NCBI RefSeq assembly: GCF_029023785.1
Contig: NZ_CP118955.1
Span: forward strand, 1,700,001 to 1,764,000
From: Enterococcus faecium
GTDB taxonomy: Bacteria; Bacillota; Bacilli; Lactobacillales; Enterococcaceae
Length of the DNA stretch: 64,000 nucleotides
Reading direction: 5' to 3'
A model generated the notes under the pieces. It had not been told where the DNA came from, did no database searches, and saw nothing but the letters and a program-made list of their open reading frames with translations. The translations under genes and the position numbers were made by a program. Of this stretch, positions 28,986-38,226 are shown piece after piece. Each line of letters starts with the position of its first letter. Within the stretch, counting starts at the first letter, position 1.

Positions 28986-29633
28986 TTATTCTATATATAA
29001 ATCCAAATCTGTTTCAGGATATTTTAATTTAACAAGCGAAATAATCATTTTCAGTTCTTCCATGTTTTCTGGATATTCTGGGTCAAATACCTTGCTATGA
29101 CGGCCAATCCCGCCATTGTCGATCAATCGGTAAATTCGATTCCATTCAATGAACTGGTCAATTGATTGGAAATTGCTGATTGGATAGCCGCCACAATCCA
29201 AAATCTCTGATACACGAAATGCTAGGTATGCACTATCGATCACATTATTTTTTTTCGTGTCTATCTTCTCATTTCTTTCGATAAGAATTTTTTCAGGACG
29301 ATGTTTCAAGCTCCACTCTAATAGTAGAAAGAAAGCCTCCATCCGATACTCTTCTTCAAATAACCGAAAGGCTGAATCAGAACGACGAAAAAGCAGCGGA
29401 ATCAAATATTTTTGTCTATAAATCAGCATTGGTGCGCGGTCCACCATACACTCTAAATAACGGTTCAGATACCCTGTACCGACATAGTTTCCTAATCGAT
29501 AGCCTTCAACGCCGAATCTTGCGTATTTTTGCGCTAATTTTGAACAATCAGTTACGTTCACAGCTAACTCTTCTACTTTGCGGTAACCGCTTAAGATACG
29601 TTCAAAAGGTTCTAAAGTGATTTTTGCTTCCAT
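28986..29633 (-). CDS. Hypothetical protein, 215 aa
   Basis: I do not recognise this protein. It is soluble, has no signal peptide or membrane helix, and is rich in aromatic and charged residues. Recognisable stretches are YARFGVEGYRLGNYVGTGYLNRYLECMV near 36-63 and a C-terminal acidic tail KYPETDLDLYIE. Codon use and composition look like its neighbours, so it is probably a real gene. A start codon with only a weak ribosome site lies at 29633. It stands alone between the helD terminator and the yebC terminator, on its own transcript. Confidence 0.7.
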   Translation of the reverse strand: MEAKITLEPFERILSGYRKVEELAVNVTDCSKLAQKYARFGVEGYRLGNYVGTGYLNRYLECMVDRAPMLIYRQKYLIPLLFRRSDSAFRLFEEEYRMEAFFLLLEWSLKHRPEKILIERNEKIDTKKNNVIDSAYLAFRVSEILDCGGYPISNFQSIDQFIEWNRIYRLIDNGGIGRHSKVFDPEYPENMEELKMIISLVKLKYPETDLDLYIE

Positions 29634-29733
29634 ATTCTTCCCCGTCCATCTTCCACATACTTCATATCATTTCACATGATACTTATGCTCTCATCATACC
29701 ACAGGTTGAATTAGAAAAGAAAATAAATCACAC

Positions 29734-29774
29734 AAAAAAGCAAGACAATCTGTTAGTGAGATTGTCTTGCTTTT
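29734..29774 (-). terminator. Terminator of yebC
   Basis: Perfect 16-bp stem (29736-29751 with 29759-29774) and U run on the minus strand, 38 bp after the yebC stop. Confidence 0.92.
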
Positions 29775-29811
29775 CGAAAAAGACTGAATACTTTTCGTTA
29801 AAACTGGTTGC

Positions 29812-30531
29812 TTAGTCTTCTAATGCCACATTATGGAACACATGCTGTACATCTTCTAGATCTTCCAGTGCATCAATCATTTTTTCAAATGTTTCTTGAT
29901 CTTCTGGAGATAGTGTTACCTCGTTTTGAGGGATCATTTGGATCTCAGCGATTGAAAAATCAGTGATTCCTTTTTCTTTTAATGCTTCTTGTATACTATG
30001 GAAATCCGCTACTTCACCGTAAACGATGATTTGTCCTTCTTCTTCCATTACATCGCGAACATCGATGTCTTTTTCCATTAGATATTCAAGGATCTCATCA
30101 GCGTCTTCTCCTGCAAAAGCAAAGATTGCTGTATTGTCAAACATGTAAGAAACCGCTCCGGAAACACCCATGTTCCCGCCATTTTTCCCAAATGCTGCCC
30201 GTACGTCTGCTGCTGTTCGATTCACATTGTTCGTCAATGTATCAACAATCACCATTGAGCCGCTTGGTCCAAATCCTTCATAGCGCAATTCAGAGTATGT
30301 TTCATCTCCTGCACCTTTTGCTTTTTCGATTGCTCGGTCAATAATATGTTTTGGTACATTATAAGTTTTAGCGCGATCAATGACGAAACGTAGTTTTTGG
30401 TTTGCATGCGGATCAGGATCACCTGATTTTGCTGCCGCGTAGATTTCAATCCCAAATTTTGCATAAATCCGGCTATTATTAGCATCTTTAGCAGTTTTCT
30501 TTGCTACGATATTTGCCCATTTACGTCCCAT
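29812..30531 (-). CDS. YebC/PmpR family (TACO1-like) protein
   Basis: A 239-residue three-domain protein starting [20 protein letters not shown], the signature of the YebC/YeeN family. YebC-type proteins act as transcription regulators or, as shown more recently, help translate proline-rich stretches. The [20 protein letters not shown] segment points to the YeeN-like branch rather than classical YebC (KRAKKDAARGKIF type). The C-terminal domain ends in an acidic segment. Monocistronic, with a promoter at 30586-30615 and its own terminator. Confidence 0.93.
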   Translation of the reverse strand: MGRKWANIVAKKTAKDANNSRIYAKFGIEIYAAAKSGDPDPHANQKLRFVIDRAKTYNVPKHIIDRAIEKAKGAGDETYSELRYEGFGPSGSMVIVDTLTNNVNRTAADVRAAFGKNGGNMGVSGAVSYMFDNTAIFAFAGEDADEILEYLMEKDIDVRDVMEEEGQIIVYGEVADFHSIQEALKEKGITDFSIAEIQMIPQNEVTLSPEDQETFEKMIDALEDLEDVQHVFHNVALED

Positions 30532-30585
30532 ATTTTCACTTCGCTTTCTGATTTGATAGTTTCATAACGCAAAAACGTCCTGTTC

Positions 30586-30615
30586 CATTATACTTGTGAA
30601 TCACGATTCTGTGAA
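30586..30615 (-). promoter_or_regulatory. yebC promoter
   Basis: Minus strand: -35 TTCACA (30615-30610), 18-bp spacer, -10 TATAAT (30591-30586). Confidence 0.6.
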
Positions 30616-30661
30616 GCTTTTTTTCTTTCTTCCTTCATTCTTCTCATTTTTAGTCAATTAT

Positions 30662-31813
30662 CTATACTCGGATTGGGATTTGCCCGAAATTCTGTTCCGG
30701 AATATTGCCTCCCAATTGATAGATTTGATCACTTCTAACTAACAGTTCCGCTTCTTGTGCCTCTTTTTTTCCGATTCGGGAATAAATAGAAATCTCTTTT
30801 TTTTCTTTTAAGAATCTTCTTCCAGCATCGGTAAATCCAAGTAGTCGAAGATAATTTTTATTTTGTTGGACAGGAATCTCTTGCTTTTTGATATTCAGCA
30901 AGACATAACAAGATAATCGTTGGATCCGTGTCCATGTATATCTTTTTGTTTTTACCTTTGACACAAAATCCTCAAAACTATCAGCAGTTGCAGCTGCTGT
31001 TTTCATGCGCGATTCTATTCCTTCGGTCATCTGATAGATATCTGTCAGTTCCAGCAAAGTAGAAGATAACAACCGATAACGCAAATACGGCCAATAAGAT
31101 TCCCAAGTCTGCAGCGAACAAATTGAAAGATCTTCTTCTGTCTGAAGCGGCACAAGTCCAGCTATTCTTTTTCCTTCTTCTAACGCATGGCGAATGGCTG
31201 TTGCACTGGCTATCCTCTGATCTGTGATGATTTTTTCATGATAGCCTGCACTTTTACGTCGGATCGGATGTAATTCCATAGGGTGGACATACTTGGCATT
31301 TTCCTTTGCATAACTTAATCCCAAGATATGATTTGGCGAAGAAAAATCAAGCGTAATATCGGGATACAGACTGCGAAAAACCTCAGTCATTTTTTGCGGA
31401 TAACTATACGTTTGATCAGACAGTTCTTGAAATGCCTCTTCTATCCTATCTTGATTCTCTTGGACAAAGCGTCCGAAACTGCTGTAATCAAACGAAGTCT
31501 CTTCTTCTGTTCCAAAACACAAACTGTAACAGTCCAGTGTTTGCAAGATTTTTACTGCACCTTTAGCAAAATAATCAGCTGACTGAACCGCCCATTCGAC
31601 GGGAAGCTCCACTACTAAATCCACACCATTTTGTAAAGCTTCATTCGCGCGATGCCATTTATCGATGATAGCCGGTTCGCCTCGTTGCAAAAAATTCCCG
31701 CTCATTACAGCAATGACGACCTCTGCTCCTGTTGTTTTTCGTGCCATTTCCACATGATAGCGATGTCCATTGTGAAAAGGATTGTACTCTACGATAATCC
31801 CGCAGCTTTTCAT
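30662..31813 (-). CDS. tmcAL: tRNA(Met) cytidine acetate ligase TmcAL (YlbM)
   Basis: The enzyme forms N4-acetylcytidine at the wobble position of elongator tRNA-Met using acetate and ATP. The 383 residues carry the nucleotidyltransferase-like signature CGIIVEYNPFHNGHRYH (HxGH) at the N-terminus, MSGNFLQRGEPAI, and VELPVEWAVQSAD. I start at the ATG at 31813, 6 nt after GGAGG; the ATG two codons earlier directly touches the Shine-Dalgarno. In many Firmicutes it sits near other translation genes, as here between yebC and the yqe operon. Confidence 0.93.
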   Translation of the reverse strand: MKSCGIIVEYNPFHNGHRYHVEMARKTTGAEVVIAVMSGNFLQRGEPAIIDKWHRANEALQNGVDLVVELPVEWAVQSADYFAKGAVKILQTLDCYSLCFGTEEETSFDYSSFGRFVQENQDRIEEAFQELSDQTYSYPQKMTEVFRSLYPDITLDFSSPNHILGLSYAKENAKYVHPMELHPIRRKSAGYHEKIITDQRIASATAIRHALEEGKRIAGLVPLQTEEDLSICSLQTWESYWPYLRYRLLSSTLLELTDIYQMTEGIESRMKTAAATADSFEDFVSKVKTKRYTWTRIQRLSCYVLLNIKKQEIPVQQNKNYLRLLGFTDAGRRFLKEKKEISIYSRIGKKEAQEAELLVRSDQIYQLGGNIPEQNFGQIPIRV

Positions 31814-31892
31814 GCGCATCCTCCTTCATAGTTATCGATAAAAAAGAAATAGAGACAAGTAAAAAAAGGCAAAAATCGGAAAAAATACCCGA

Positions 31893-31920
31893 ACTATATA
31901 AACTATTCTCGCAAACACAA
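31893..31920 (-). promoter_or_regulatory. Possible tmcAL promoter
   Basis: Minus strand: -35 TTGTGT (31920-31915), 16-bp spacer, -10 TATAGT (31898-31893). The rest of the 216-bp gap to yqeM is AT-rich without a clear feature. Confidence 0.45.
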
Positions 31921-32029
31921 TACTTCTGCGACGAAAAGCTGCACTGCAAGAGCAATGCCTATATCGTTCGGATATATAATTTATGTTGAAGATTTATTCT
32001 TTTCTTGTTAACTCGAGCAGGCAAAACCG

Positions 32030-32770
32030 CTAGTCTTTGTATGCTACAAAGAACCAGCGCTTTGATTTCTCTGATGCTGCTTCGTCTGTAAAATCAGAAA
32101 ATGCTTCGACTTTCGAAAAGCCGCTGTTTTCCAGCATTCTTAGATAACTTTCCAATGGATAGGTACGCTCTTGATGTAGTTCATCTTCACGAATAAATCG
32201 ACCAGACCCTTCTTGTTCTTCAACGAAAAAGGTAAGAAAATGTTCGATGCTGTGTTTCTCGCTTCCTGGATAACTATCCCACAAAAAAGCAAAATTATCC
32301 CCTTGATAATGATAGCTATATTCTGGAAAAACTTCATCTACTTGATAGGTGGAGTGTACGTCAAATAAAAATCGGCCATTTTCTTCTAACGCTTGATAGA
32401 CTTCATCAAACACTTGCTGTACCTCTTGTCTATTTTTCATATAGCACAGCGAATCAGAAAAACAGGTAATTGCCTGATATTGTCCGATTTCTGATAAATC
32501 GAGCATATTGCCTTCCACAAATTGGATCGATGCGTCTTCTTCATATGCTCGCTGGCTGGCAATCATCAACATCTCTTCTGAAAGGTCTAACCCTGTCACT
32601 TTATATCCATCTTTTGCAAAGGCAACCGCTAATGCTCCAGTACCGCATGCCAGTTCCAAAATATTTTTTGTGTCTTCTTGTAAATGACGTTTCGAAAAAG
32701 CTAGCCATTGCTGATAAAGTGTTTCGTCCATCACTTCATCGTAAATGAAAGCAAATGTTTCATAAGCCAT
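32030..32770 (-). CDS. yqeM: Class I SAM-dependent methyltransferase, YqeM-type
   Basis: A 246-residue Rossmann methyltransferase. Motif I ILELACGTGALAVAFA (SAM-binding glycine loop), the following acidic LDLSEEML, and post-motif AITCFSDSLCYM are visible. It starts 3 bp after rsfS and is the last gene of the yqeG-to-yqeM operon, the usual place of yqeM in Bacillus and Lactobacillales. The substrate is unknown. No strong terminator is evident after it. Confidence 0.88.
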   Translation of the reverse strand: MAYETFAFIYDEVMDETLYQQWLAFSKRHLQEDTKNILELACGTGALAVAFAKDGYKVTGLDLSEEMLMIASQRAYEEDASIQFVEGNMLDLSEIGQYQAITCFSDSLCYMKNRQEVQQVFDEVYQALEENGRFLFDVHSTYQVDEVFPEYSYHYQGDNFAFLWDSYPGSEKHSIEHFLTFFVEEQEGSGRFIREDELHQERTYPLESYLRMLENSGFSKVEAFSDFTDEAASEKSKRWFFVAYKD

Positions 32771-32773
32771 ATG

Positions 32774-33127
32774 TTAATCCAACCATTCACTAAGATCGAC
32801 TAGCGGAGCATCTGACCATAGTTTTTCCAGATTATAGAAACTTCGTTCTGGTGCATGGAAAACATGTACGATCACATCTCCAAGATCGATCAATACCCAT
32901 TTTCCGCCTTCTTTTCCTTCAATACGTTTTACTTCATATTTGTTTTCTTCTTCTTTATCAATGATTTCTTCTGTAATTGCGTTGATTTGACGTTCGCTAT
33001 TTGCTGAACAGATCATGAAATAATCTGCCAACAAGGAAACATTTCGAACGTCTAAAGCGATAATGTCTTCTGCCCGTTTTGAATCTGCTGCTTCAACCGC
33101 AATTTTTAATTGTTCTTTACTATCTAT
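32774..33127 (-). CDS. rsfS: Ribosomal silencing factor RsfS (non-canonical start)
   Basis: A 117-residue DUF143/Iojap protein. It binds L14 and blocks 30S-50S joining during starvation. The core ADYFMICSANSERQINAI and the C-terminal GGKWVLIDLGDVIVHVF...FYNLEKLWSDAP are diagnostic. The reading frame continues N-terminally with DSKEQLKIAVEAADSKRAEDIIALDV, clearly part of the family. No ATG, GTG or TTG exists there: a TAG is in frame at 33142-33140, then after AGGAGG (33141-33136) come ATC, ATC, ATA. I place the start at ATA (33127), 8 nt after the Shine-Dalgarno; ATC at 33130 (5 nt) is the alternative. A TTG start at about 33034 would cost 31 conserved residues. Confidence 0.85.
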   Translation of the reverse strand: MDSKEQLKIAVEAADSKRAEDIIALDVRNVSLLADYFMICSANSERQINAITEEIIDKEEENKYEVKRIEGKEGGKWVLIDLGDVIVHVFHAPERSFYNLEKLWSDAPLVDLSEWLD

Positions 33128-33153
33128 GATGATTTCCTCCTAATATGAGCAGC

Positions 33154-33741
33154 TTATTTTTTTGCTACCCAGTAATTATATGTTTCGATTGTTTTTGGAT
33201 AAATCTGTTGTTCTTGCGCAAGCAAATGGGCCAATGTATGTTTTGTTTCAAATGCTACAGCTTCGTCTAGATCAGCCCATGCAATGGCTCGTGCATCTTG
33301 TACCCCAGGAAAATCTCGACCTGGTTCAATATAGTCTGCTACATAAATGATTTTGTCAAGGAGACTCATCTTAGCAGCCCCAGTCGTATGCACCCGGATT
33401 GCATGAAGAATCTCTGCATCGGTGATTCCTAATTCCCGCTCTACAAACGAAGCGCCAACAAGACCATGCCAGATTGCATTATTATAATTCAATAACTCTG
33501 GATCAAAACCGTCTCTTACGATTACCATTTTGAACTCCTCATCTGGTCGTTCTTTTGCATAATCATGTGTCAATGCAGCAATACTAGCTTTTTCAGGAGA
33601 AGCACCGTATTTTTTGGCAAGAGCCACGGCTGTTTCTTCTACTCCAAGCACATGCTTGAAGCGTTGTTCGCTCATTCTCATCTGTATTTTTTGCATCAGG
33701 TTTTCTCTAGAATAAGCAGTATATTCATTACTATAGTCCAT
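33154..33741 (-). CDS. yqeK: HD-domain hydrolase YqeK (symmetrical Ap4A hydrolase)
   Basis: A 195-residue HD phosphohydrolase. H...HD...D metal ligands are seen as FKHVLGVEE, LTHDYAKE, IWHGLVGA and HTTGAAKMSLLDKIIYVADYIEPGR. Family members cleave diadenosine tetraphosphate to 2 ADP, lowering this stress dinucleotide. The gene overlaps the end of nadD by 11 bp. The start is ATG 33741 (MDYSNEY) or ATG 33747, both behind an AAGGG site within nadD. Confidence 0.92.
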   Translation of the reverse strand: MDYSNEYTAYSRENLMQKIQMRMSEQRFKHVLGVEETAVALAKKYGASPEKASIAALTHDYAKERPDEEFKMVIVRDGFDPELLNYNNAIWHGLVGASFVERELGITDAEILHAIRVHTTGAAKMSLLDKIIYVADYIEPGRDFPGVQDARAIAWADLDEAVAFETKHTLAHLLAQEQQIYPKTIETYNYWVAKK

Positions 33742-34381
33742 ATTCATACAACCCTTCATTTTGAATATAATCAATTACTTTATCTGGAACAAGGTAGCGG
33801 ATAGAACAGCCTTCTTTGATCTTTTGACGTATTTTCGTGGAACTGATGTCGATCTCAGGTACATCTACCCAAATTACAGGATATGGAGTATCCGCTGTGT
33901 ATCCTGGTCGACGTATACCCACAAAGTTGACCATAGAAGTCAGCTCATCGATTTTATACCATTTTGGCAAATATTCTACCATATCCCCACCGATAATAAA
34001 GTAATAATCTGTATCCGGATTGTTTTGCGTCAATTCCTTCATAGTATCATAGGTGTAACTTTTCCCTCCACGAGCTAATTCAATCGTTTCAATCTGCAAA
34101 AAAGGATTGTCTTCCACAGCTAATTCCAACATGTTGAGTCGATGTTTTGCATCAATCGTCTGTTTCTCATCAACATGAGGTGGCTGATAAGAAGGCATCA
34201 AAAATACGCGGTCAAGACCTAAATTCCGGCCAGCTTGTTCAGCCATCACTAAATGTGCAAGGTGAACGGGATTGAATGTTCCGCCCAAGATCCCTACTTG
34301 CTTTTTCTTCTCTAAGAATTGAGGCATTTCTTCAGGAAATAATTGTGAACGAACAAATGTCTTAGCTTGCGTATTCATCAT
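33731..34381 (-). CDS. nadD: Nicotinate-nucleotide adenylyltransferase
   Basis: NAD synthesis: nicotinate mononucleotide + ATP to deamido-NAD. The 216 residues include the nucleotidyltransferase loop GILGGTFNPVHLAHL with the (H/T)xxH variant and the C-terminal ISSTKIR motif. An N-terminal extension of about 30 residues (MMNTQAKTFVRSQLFPEEM...) precedes the catalytic domain. The start is the ATG at 34381, 5 nt after AAGGAG. Embedded in the ribosome-assembly operon. Confidence 0.95.
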   Translation of the reverse strand: MMNTQAKTFVRSQLFPEEMPQFLEKKKQVGILGGTFNPVHLAHLVMAEQAGRNLGLDRVFLMPSYQPPHVDEKQTIDAKHRLNMLELAVEDNPFLQIETIELARGGKSYTYDTMKELTQNNPDTDYYFIIGGDMVEYLPKWYKIDELTSMVNFVGIRRPGYTADTPYPVIWVDVPEIDISSTKIRQKIKEGCSIRYLVPDKVIDYIQNEGLYEYGL

Positions 34382-34390
34382 GGTCACTCC

Positions 34391-34702
34391 TTATATTGCT
34401 TTTACTTCTTTTGATAGCCTTTGATACTTTTCTTTTGTGGAAGGTTTGTATAATACAATAACACGTCCAATGATTTGGACGATTTCGCAATCTATTTCTT
34501 TTTCTAATACTTGAGCTGCTTCTTCTACAATCTCATCTGTATTTTGAAGTAACGATACTTTGATCAGTTCTCTTTTTTCTAAAGCTTCTTCAATTTGAAC
34601 GATCATTGCTGAATTGATCCCACCTTTTCCGATTTGAAAAATCGGCTGAAGATGATGCGCTTTGCTACGTAAAAAACGCTTTTGTTTTCCTCTTAAACTC
34701 AT
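34391..34702 (-). CDS. yhbY: Ribosome assembly RNA-binding protein YhbY
   Basis: A 103-residue CRM-domain protein. It begins LRGKQKRFLRSKAHHLQPIFQIGKGGIN, with the conserved GKGG loop that binds rRNA. Homologues associate with pre-50S particles. It sits 9 bp upstream of nadD and 15 bp downstream of yqeH. Here yhbY directly follows yqeH, whereas in Bacillus aroE stands between them. Confidence 0.95.
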   Translation of the reverse strand: MSLRGKQKRFLRSKAHHLQPIFQIGKGGINSAMIVQIEEALEKRELIKVSLLQNTDEIVEEAAQVLEKEIDCEIVQIIGRVIVLYKPSTKEKYQRLSKEVKAI

Positions 34703-34717
34703 AATTTTCCTTCTTCC

Positions 34718-35827
34718 TTAAATCAATGCTTTGCGTTTCAATACATCTACACCCTTTGGCGCCCAGCCCGCAATTACTGCTGGCGCTGTTACAGTGATCC
34801 AGCCTAGACCGGCAAAAACGATGTCTGTTTTTTCTTTCACAGAAAAATCAAAACGAACAAGCTCCGGAAATGCCTCGACTTCATCAGGACGAGGAGGCTG
34901 TAATAATCCACCTACATGTTTTTGATAAAATTCGTCTGCTTTTTCCAGTTTCGTTCGATGAATATTTACATCATTTGACACATAAGCAATAAATGAAGCA
35001 CGATTGCCGCTGATAAAATCAAATCTTGCAAGTCCGCCCAAGAAAAGTGTTTGCCCTTCATTCAGCTGATAAACTTTAGGTTTGATTTCTTTTAACGGTG
35101 CAATGATCCGCAAATCTTTTTTACCTAAGTAGTGCGCCATTTGATGGCGATGGATAATTCCCGGTGTATCAATCAAAAAATGCCCGTCATCTAAAGGAAT
35201 CTCGATTTTATCCAAGGTCGTTCCTGGAAACTGCGAAGTTGTGATTACATCTTGTACTCCCGCTGTATTTTTGATGATTTGATTGATAAGCGTCGATTTT
35301 CCGACATTTGTTACTCCGACGATATAGACATCCCGTCCATCGCGGTATTCTTCGATTTTTTCTAATAGTTCCGTCATCTCATGAGATTTCTTAGCACTAG
35401 TTAATAATACATCTACTGGACGAATTCCTGCTTCGTAAGCACGTTCCTTCATCCATTGTGTTAATTTAGTTTTTTTCAATGATTTAGGTAATATATCCAC
35501 TTTGTTCCCAACTAAAAGTACTGGATTGTCACCGACAAAACGGTGTAGTCCTGGGATTAGTGAACCATTGAAGTCAAAAATATCCACCACATTGACGATC
35601 AATGCATCTTTTTGCCCTAATTCATTCAGTAAGCGCAAAAAGTCGTCATCCGTCAATGAGACATCTTGGATCTCATTATAATGGCGTAATCTGAAACAAC
35701 GCTGACAATAGACTTCCCCGGAAGCTAAACCTTTTTCCAAAGCCGTTTGCGGCGTGTATCCTAATTCACCGGGTTTGTTTGTTTGTATAACGGCACCACA
35801 GCCGATACATTGTAATTCTTCTGTCAT
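34718..35827 (-). CDS. yqeH: Ribosome biogenesis GTPase YqeH
   Basis: A 369-residue circularly permuted GTPase needed for 30S assembly. The N-terminal zinc finger is CIGCG...CQRCF. GTPase motifs are in permuted order: G4 VGNKVD, G5-like TSAKK, then G1 GVTNVGKSTLIN, G2/G3 with FPGTTLD and DTPGI. A C-terminal RNA-binding domain follows. It overlaps yqeG by 4 bp, so the two are coupled. Confidence 0.95.
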   Translation of the reverse strand: MTEELQCIGCGAVIQTNKPGELGYTPQTALEKGLASGEVYCQRCFRLRHYNEIQDVSLTDDDFLRLLNELGQKDALIVNVVDIFDFNGSLIPGLHRFVGDNPVLLVGNKVDILPKSLKKTKLTQWMKERAYEAGIRPVDVLLTSAKKSHEMTELLEKIEEYRDGRDVYIVGVTNVGKSTLINQIIKNTAGVQDVITTSQFPGTTLDKIEIPLDDGHFLIDTPGIIHRHQMAHYLGKKDLRIIAPLKEIKPKVYQLNEGQTLFLGGLARFDFISGNRASFIAYVSNDVNIHRTKLEKADEFYQKHVGGLLQPPRPDEVEAFPELVRFDFSVKEKTDIVFAGLGWITVTAPAVIAGWAPKGVDVLKRKALI

Positions 35828-36351
35828 TCGATTCCACCTCGCCAGCCCATATCAGGGTGTTTTGCTAATAGATAGGCCATAATTCTTTTTTCCCAAAAAC
35901 GATTAAATTGTGTCTTCCAACTATCTGTTGCGATAATGGGTTTTACAAGGATGCTACGTATCCCTGCACGATTGGCTCCACGTATATCAGTCATAATCTG
36001 ATCGCCTACCATTACTATCTCATCATCTGCTAAATCCAATTGTTTCTTTGCTATGTTGATCCCTCTTGCTAAAGGTTTCATTGCTCGTGCAACATACAAA
36101 AGATCAAATTTTTCAATCGCTCGCGCGACACGTTTTGAATTATTGTTTGAAACAACAACAACAGGGATTCCTGCATTTTTCATTTCTAAAATCCAAGTAA
36201 GCAACTCTTCTGTTCCATCTGGATTATTCCATGCAATCAACGTATTGTCTAAATCGGTCAATACTGCTTTGATGCCTAGATTCTTTAATTGGGCAGGTGT
36301 AATCTGATAGATGGCTTCTACCATCCATGTTGGTTTGTAATTTGAAAACAT
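35824..36351 (-). CDS. yqeG: YqeG family HAD IIIA-type phosphatase
   Basis: A 175-residue HAD protein. Motif I is VLTDLDNTLIAW, motif II VVVSNNN, and motif III/IV VMVGDQIMTDIRGANRAG. The cap is minimal (subclass IIIA). It heads the operon whose other members act in ribosome assembly and NAD synthesis. The substrate has not been established. The leader has a -10 at 36408-36413 and a small stem near 36376-36397. Confidence 0.92.
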   Translation of the reverse strand: MFSNYKPTWMVEAIYQITPAQLKNLGIKAVLTDLDNTLIAWNNPDGTEELLTWILEMKNAGIPVVVVSNNNSKRVARAIEKFDLLYVARAMKPLARGINIAKKQLDLADDEIVMVGDQIMTDIRGANRAGIRSILVKPIIATDSWKTQFNRFWEKRIMAYLLAKHPDMGWRGGIE

Positions 36352-36407
36352 GCTGTCTCCTCATCTGCAAAAAATGAAGGAGCACATAAAGTACTCCTCA
36401 ACCCCGT

Positions 36408-36436
36408 ATTATACTGCATATCAGCAAAAAAAACTA
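36408..36436 (-). promoter_or_regulatory. Possible promoter of the yqe operon
   Basis: Minus strand: perfect -10 TATAAT (36413-36408) with a weak TAGTTT -35 at 17 bp (36436-36431). Confidence 0.45.
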
Positions 36437-36521
36437 CCTCTATACTCGTTCGTCTTTCAGAAAAAGCATTTCTTTACAAAATGACCAAAAATAAAGATTG
36501 ATCACAGAAAAATTTAGAAAC

Positions 36522-36572
36522 AAAAAACAACTAAGCGAGCAAGAACCATTCTTTACTCTTTGCTTAGTTGTT
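36522..36572 (-). terminator. Terminator of the fab/acc operon
   Basis: An 11-bp perfect stem (36526-36536 with 36562-36572), 25-nt loop and U run on the minus strand, immediately after accA. Confidence 0.85.
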
Positions 36573-36578
36573 AAACAC

Positions 36579-37364
36579 CTAATATTGGCGGAACCTCTTG
36601 TATCGTTTTTCCAGTAATTCATGCTGGTCGAATCGAACAAGTTCCGTCAATCTTTCAATCAACGCTTTTTTCATAATGTGTGCGACTTTATATCGTGGCA
36701 ACTGCTCGCCGTTGAACGTTTCAGGAATAACTCGATCAACGATTCCTAACTCGCGTAGTTCTGGCGCAGTAATTTTCATCAACTCAGCTGCTTCTGCGGC
36801 GCGACTACCGTCTTTCCACAAAATCGACGCAAATCCTTCTGGAGAAAGCACAGCATAAATCGTTTCTTCCAGCATCCAGACTTCATCCGCTAAACCTAGA
36901 GCAAGGGCACCGCCACTTCCACCTTCACCAATGATGATGGCGATGATCGGTACCTTTAAATCAGACATTTCGAGCAGATTTCTGGCAATAGCCTCTCCTT
37001 CGCCGCGCTCTTCTGCTCCTACACCGCAATATGCACCTGCTGTATTGATCAAGGTAATCACCGGTCTATTGAACTTTTCCGCTTGTTTCATCAGTCGTAA
37101 AGCTTTTCGATAGCCTTCAGGATGGGGAGAACCAAAATTTCTGCGGATATTTTCCTGCAGATCCCCTCCTTTTTGAATACCGATCACTGTTACCGGTTTG
37201 CCATCTAATCGAGCGATTCCACCAACAATCGCTTCGTCATCTGCAAATAAACGATCACCATGGCATTCCTCGAAAGAATCGAAGATCTCTTCAAAAAAAT
37301 CCAAGCTTGTCCATCGTTCTTTAGCTCTTGCTAACTGAACGACATCATGTGCTGTCTTATCCAC
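36579..37364 (-). CDS. accA: Acetyl-CoA carboxylase carboxyltransferase, alpha subunit
   Basis: Half of the carboxyltransferase that moves CO2 from biotin-AccB to acetyl-CoA, giving malonyl-CoA. At 261 residues it is the shorter lactic-acid-bacterial form; E. coli AccA is about 319 and has a longer N-terminus. The crotonase-like core shows [28 protein letters not shown] and [14 protein letters not shown]. The GTG start (37364) lies inside the end of accD (8-bp overlap). Last gene of the operon. Confidence 0.96.
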   Translation of the reverse strand: MDKTAHDVVQLARAKERWTSLDFFEEIFDSFEECHGDRLFADDEAIVGGIARLDGKPVTVIGIQKGGDLQENIRRNFGSPHPEGYRKALRLMKQAEKFNRPVITLINTAGAYCGVGAEERGEGEAIARNLLEMSDLKVPIIAIIIGEGGSGGALALGLADEVWMLEETIYAVLSPEGFASILWKDGSRAAEAAELMKITAPELRELGIVDRVIPETFNGEQLPRYKVAHIMKKALIERLTELVRFDQHELLEKRYKRFRQY

Positions 37365-38226
37365 GATCTATCCATCCTTTCTGTGTATGCAATTCAAGAA
37401 GCGTATGGATTTTCTGCTTCAATTCCATGCGGGGAACAATCTGATCGACAAAACCATGAGATAATAAGAATTCAGCCTTTTGGAAATCTTCTGGAAGTTC
37501 CTGCTTGATCGTCTGTTCGATGACGCGTCTTCCAGCAAAACCGATCAAGCTTTGGGGTTCTGCTAGAATGATATCGCCTTCCATTGCAAAACTGGCAGTT
37601 ACTCCTCCGGTCGTCGGGTCCGTTAAAACAGTTAGATAAAAAAGACCTTCATTGCTATGCCGTTTGACAGCAGCAGAGATTTTTGCCATCTGCATTAGAG
37701 AAAAGATTCCTTCTTGCATCCGTGCGCCACCTGAAGCTGTGAACAAGACGACTGGAAGACTTTCCTTTGTTGCTCGTTCGAATAATCTGGTGATCTTTTC
37801 TCCGACAATCGTTCCCATACTTCCCATGATAAAATTAGGATCCATCACTCCAATAATGAAGGGAATCCCCTGAATGGTTGCTTTACCAGTGAGGACTGCT
37901 TCATGAAGTCCTGTTTTATCTTGCATTTTTTTAATTTTTTCCGTATATTCGGGAAATGCTAGCGGATCTTTGGTTACAAGATCCGTATCCCATTCTTCAA
38001 AACTTTTTTCATCAATAATCAAAGCTAGACGCTGCCATGCACCGATTCGAAAAGCGTATCCGCAATGAGGGCATACTTTTTCTTCACCGATGTCTTTCGT
38101 ATAAAGGATATGTTTGCAATTTGGACACTTTGCCCACATGTTATCAGGAACAGATGGCGAGTTAGCAGGTTTGCTCTCTCTATTAGGATTGATCCGAATA
38201 TATTTCTTTTTCTTAAACAGAGCCAT
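37357..38226 (-). CDS. accD: Acetyl-CoA carboxylase carboxyltransferase, beta subunit
   Basis: Partner of AccA. The 289 residues have an N-terminal zinc ribbon with CPNC...CPHC (about 34-56) and a crotonase fold with [24 protein letters not shown] and [14 protein letters not shown]. The ATG directly follows the accC stop codon (TAG-ATG), indicating coupling. Confidence 0.97.
   Translation of the reverse strand: MALFKKKKYIRINPNRESKPANSPSVPDNMWAKCPNCKHILYTKDIGEEKVCPHCGYAFRIGAWQRLALIIDEKSFEEWDTDLVTKDPLAFPEYTEKIKKMQDKTGLHEAVLTGKATIQGIPFIIGVMDPNFIMGSMGTIVGEKITRLFERATKESLPVVLFTASGGARMQEGIFSLMQMAKISAAVKRHSNEGLFYLTVLTDPTTGGVTASFAMEGDIILAEPQSLIGFAGRRVIEQTIKQELPEDFQKAEFLLSHGFVDQIVPRMELKQKIHTLLELHTQKGWIDRG

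Noticed and set aside
32774..33034. Short RsfS starting at TTG (33034)
   Set aside because: It would remove 31 residues that fit the family and has no Shine-Dalgarno at the right distance.
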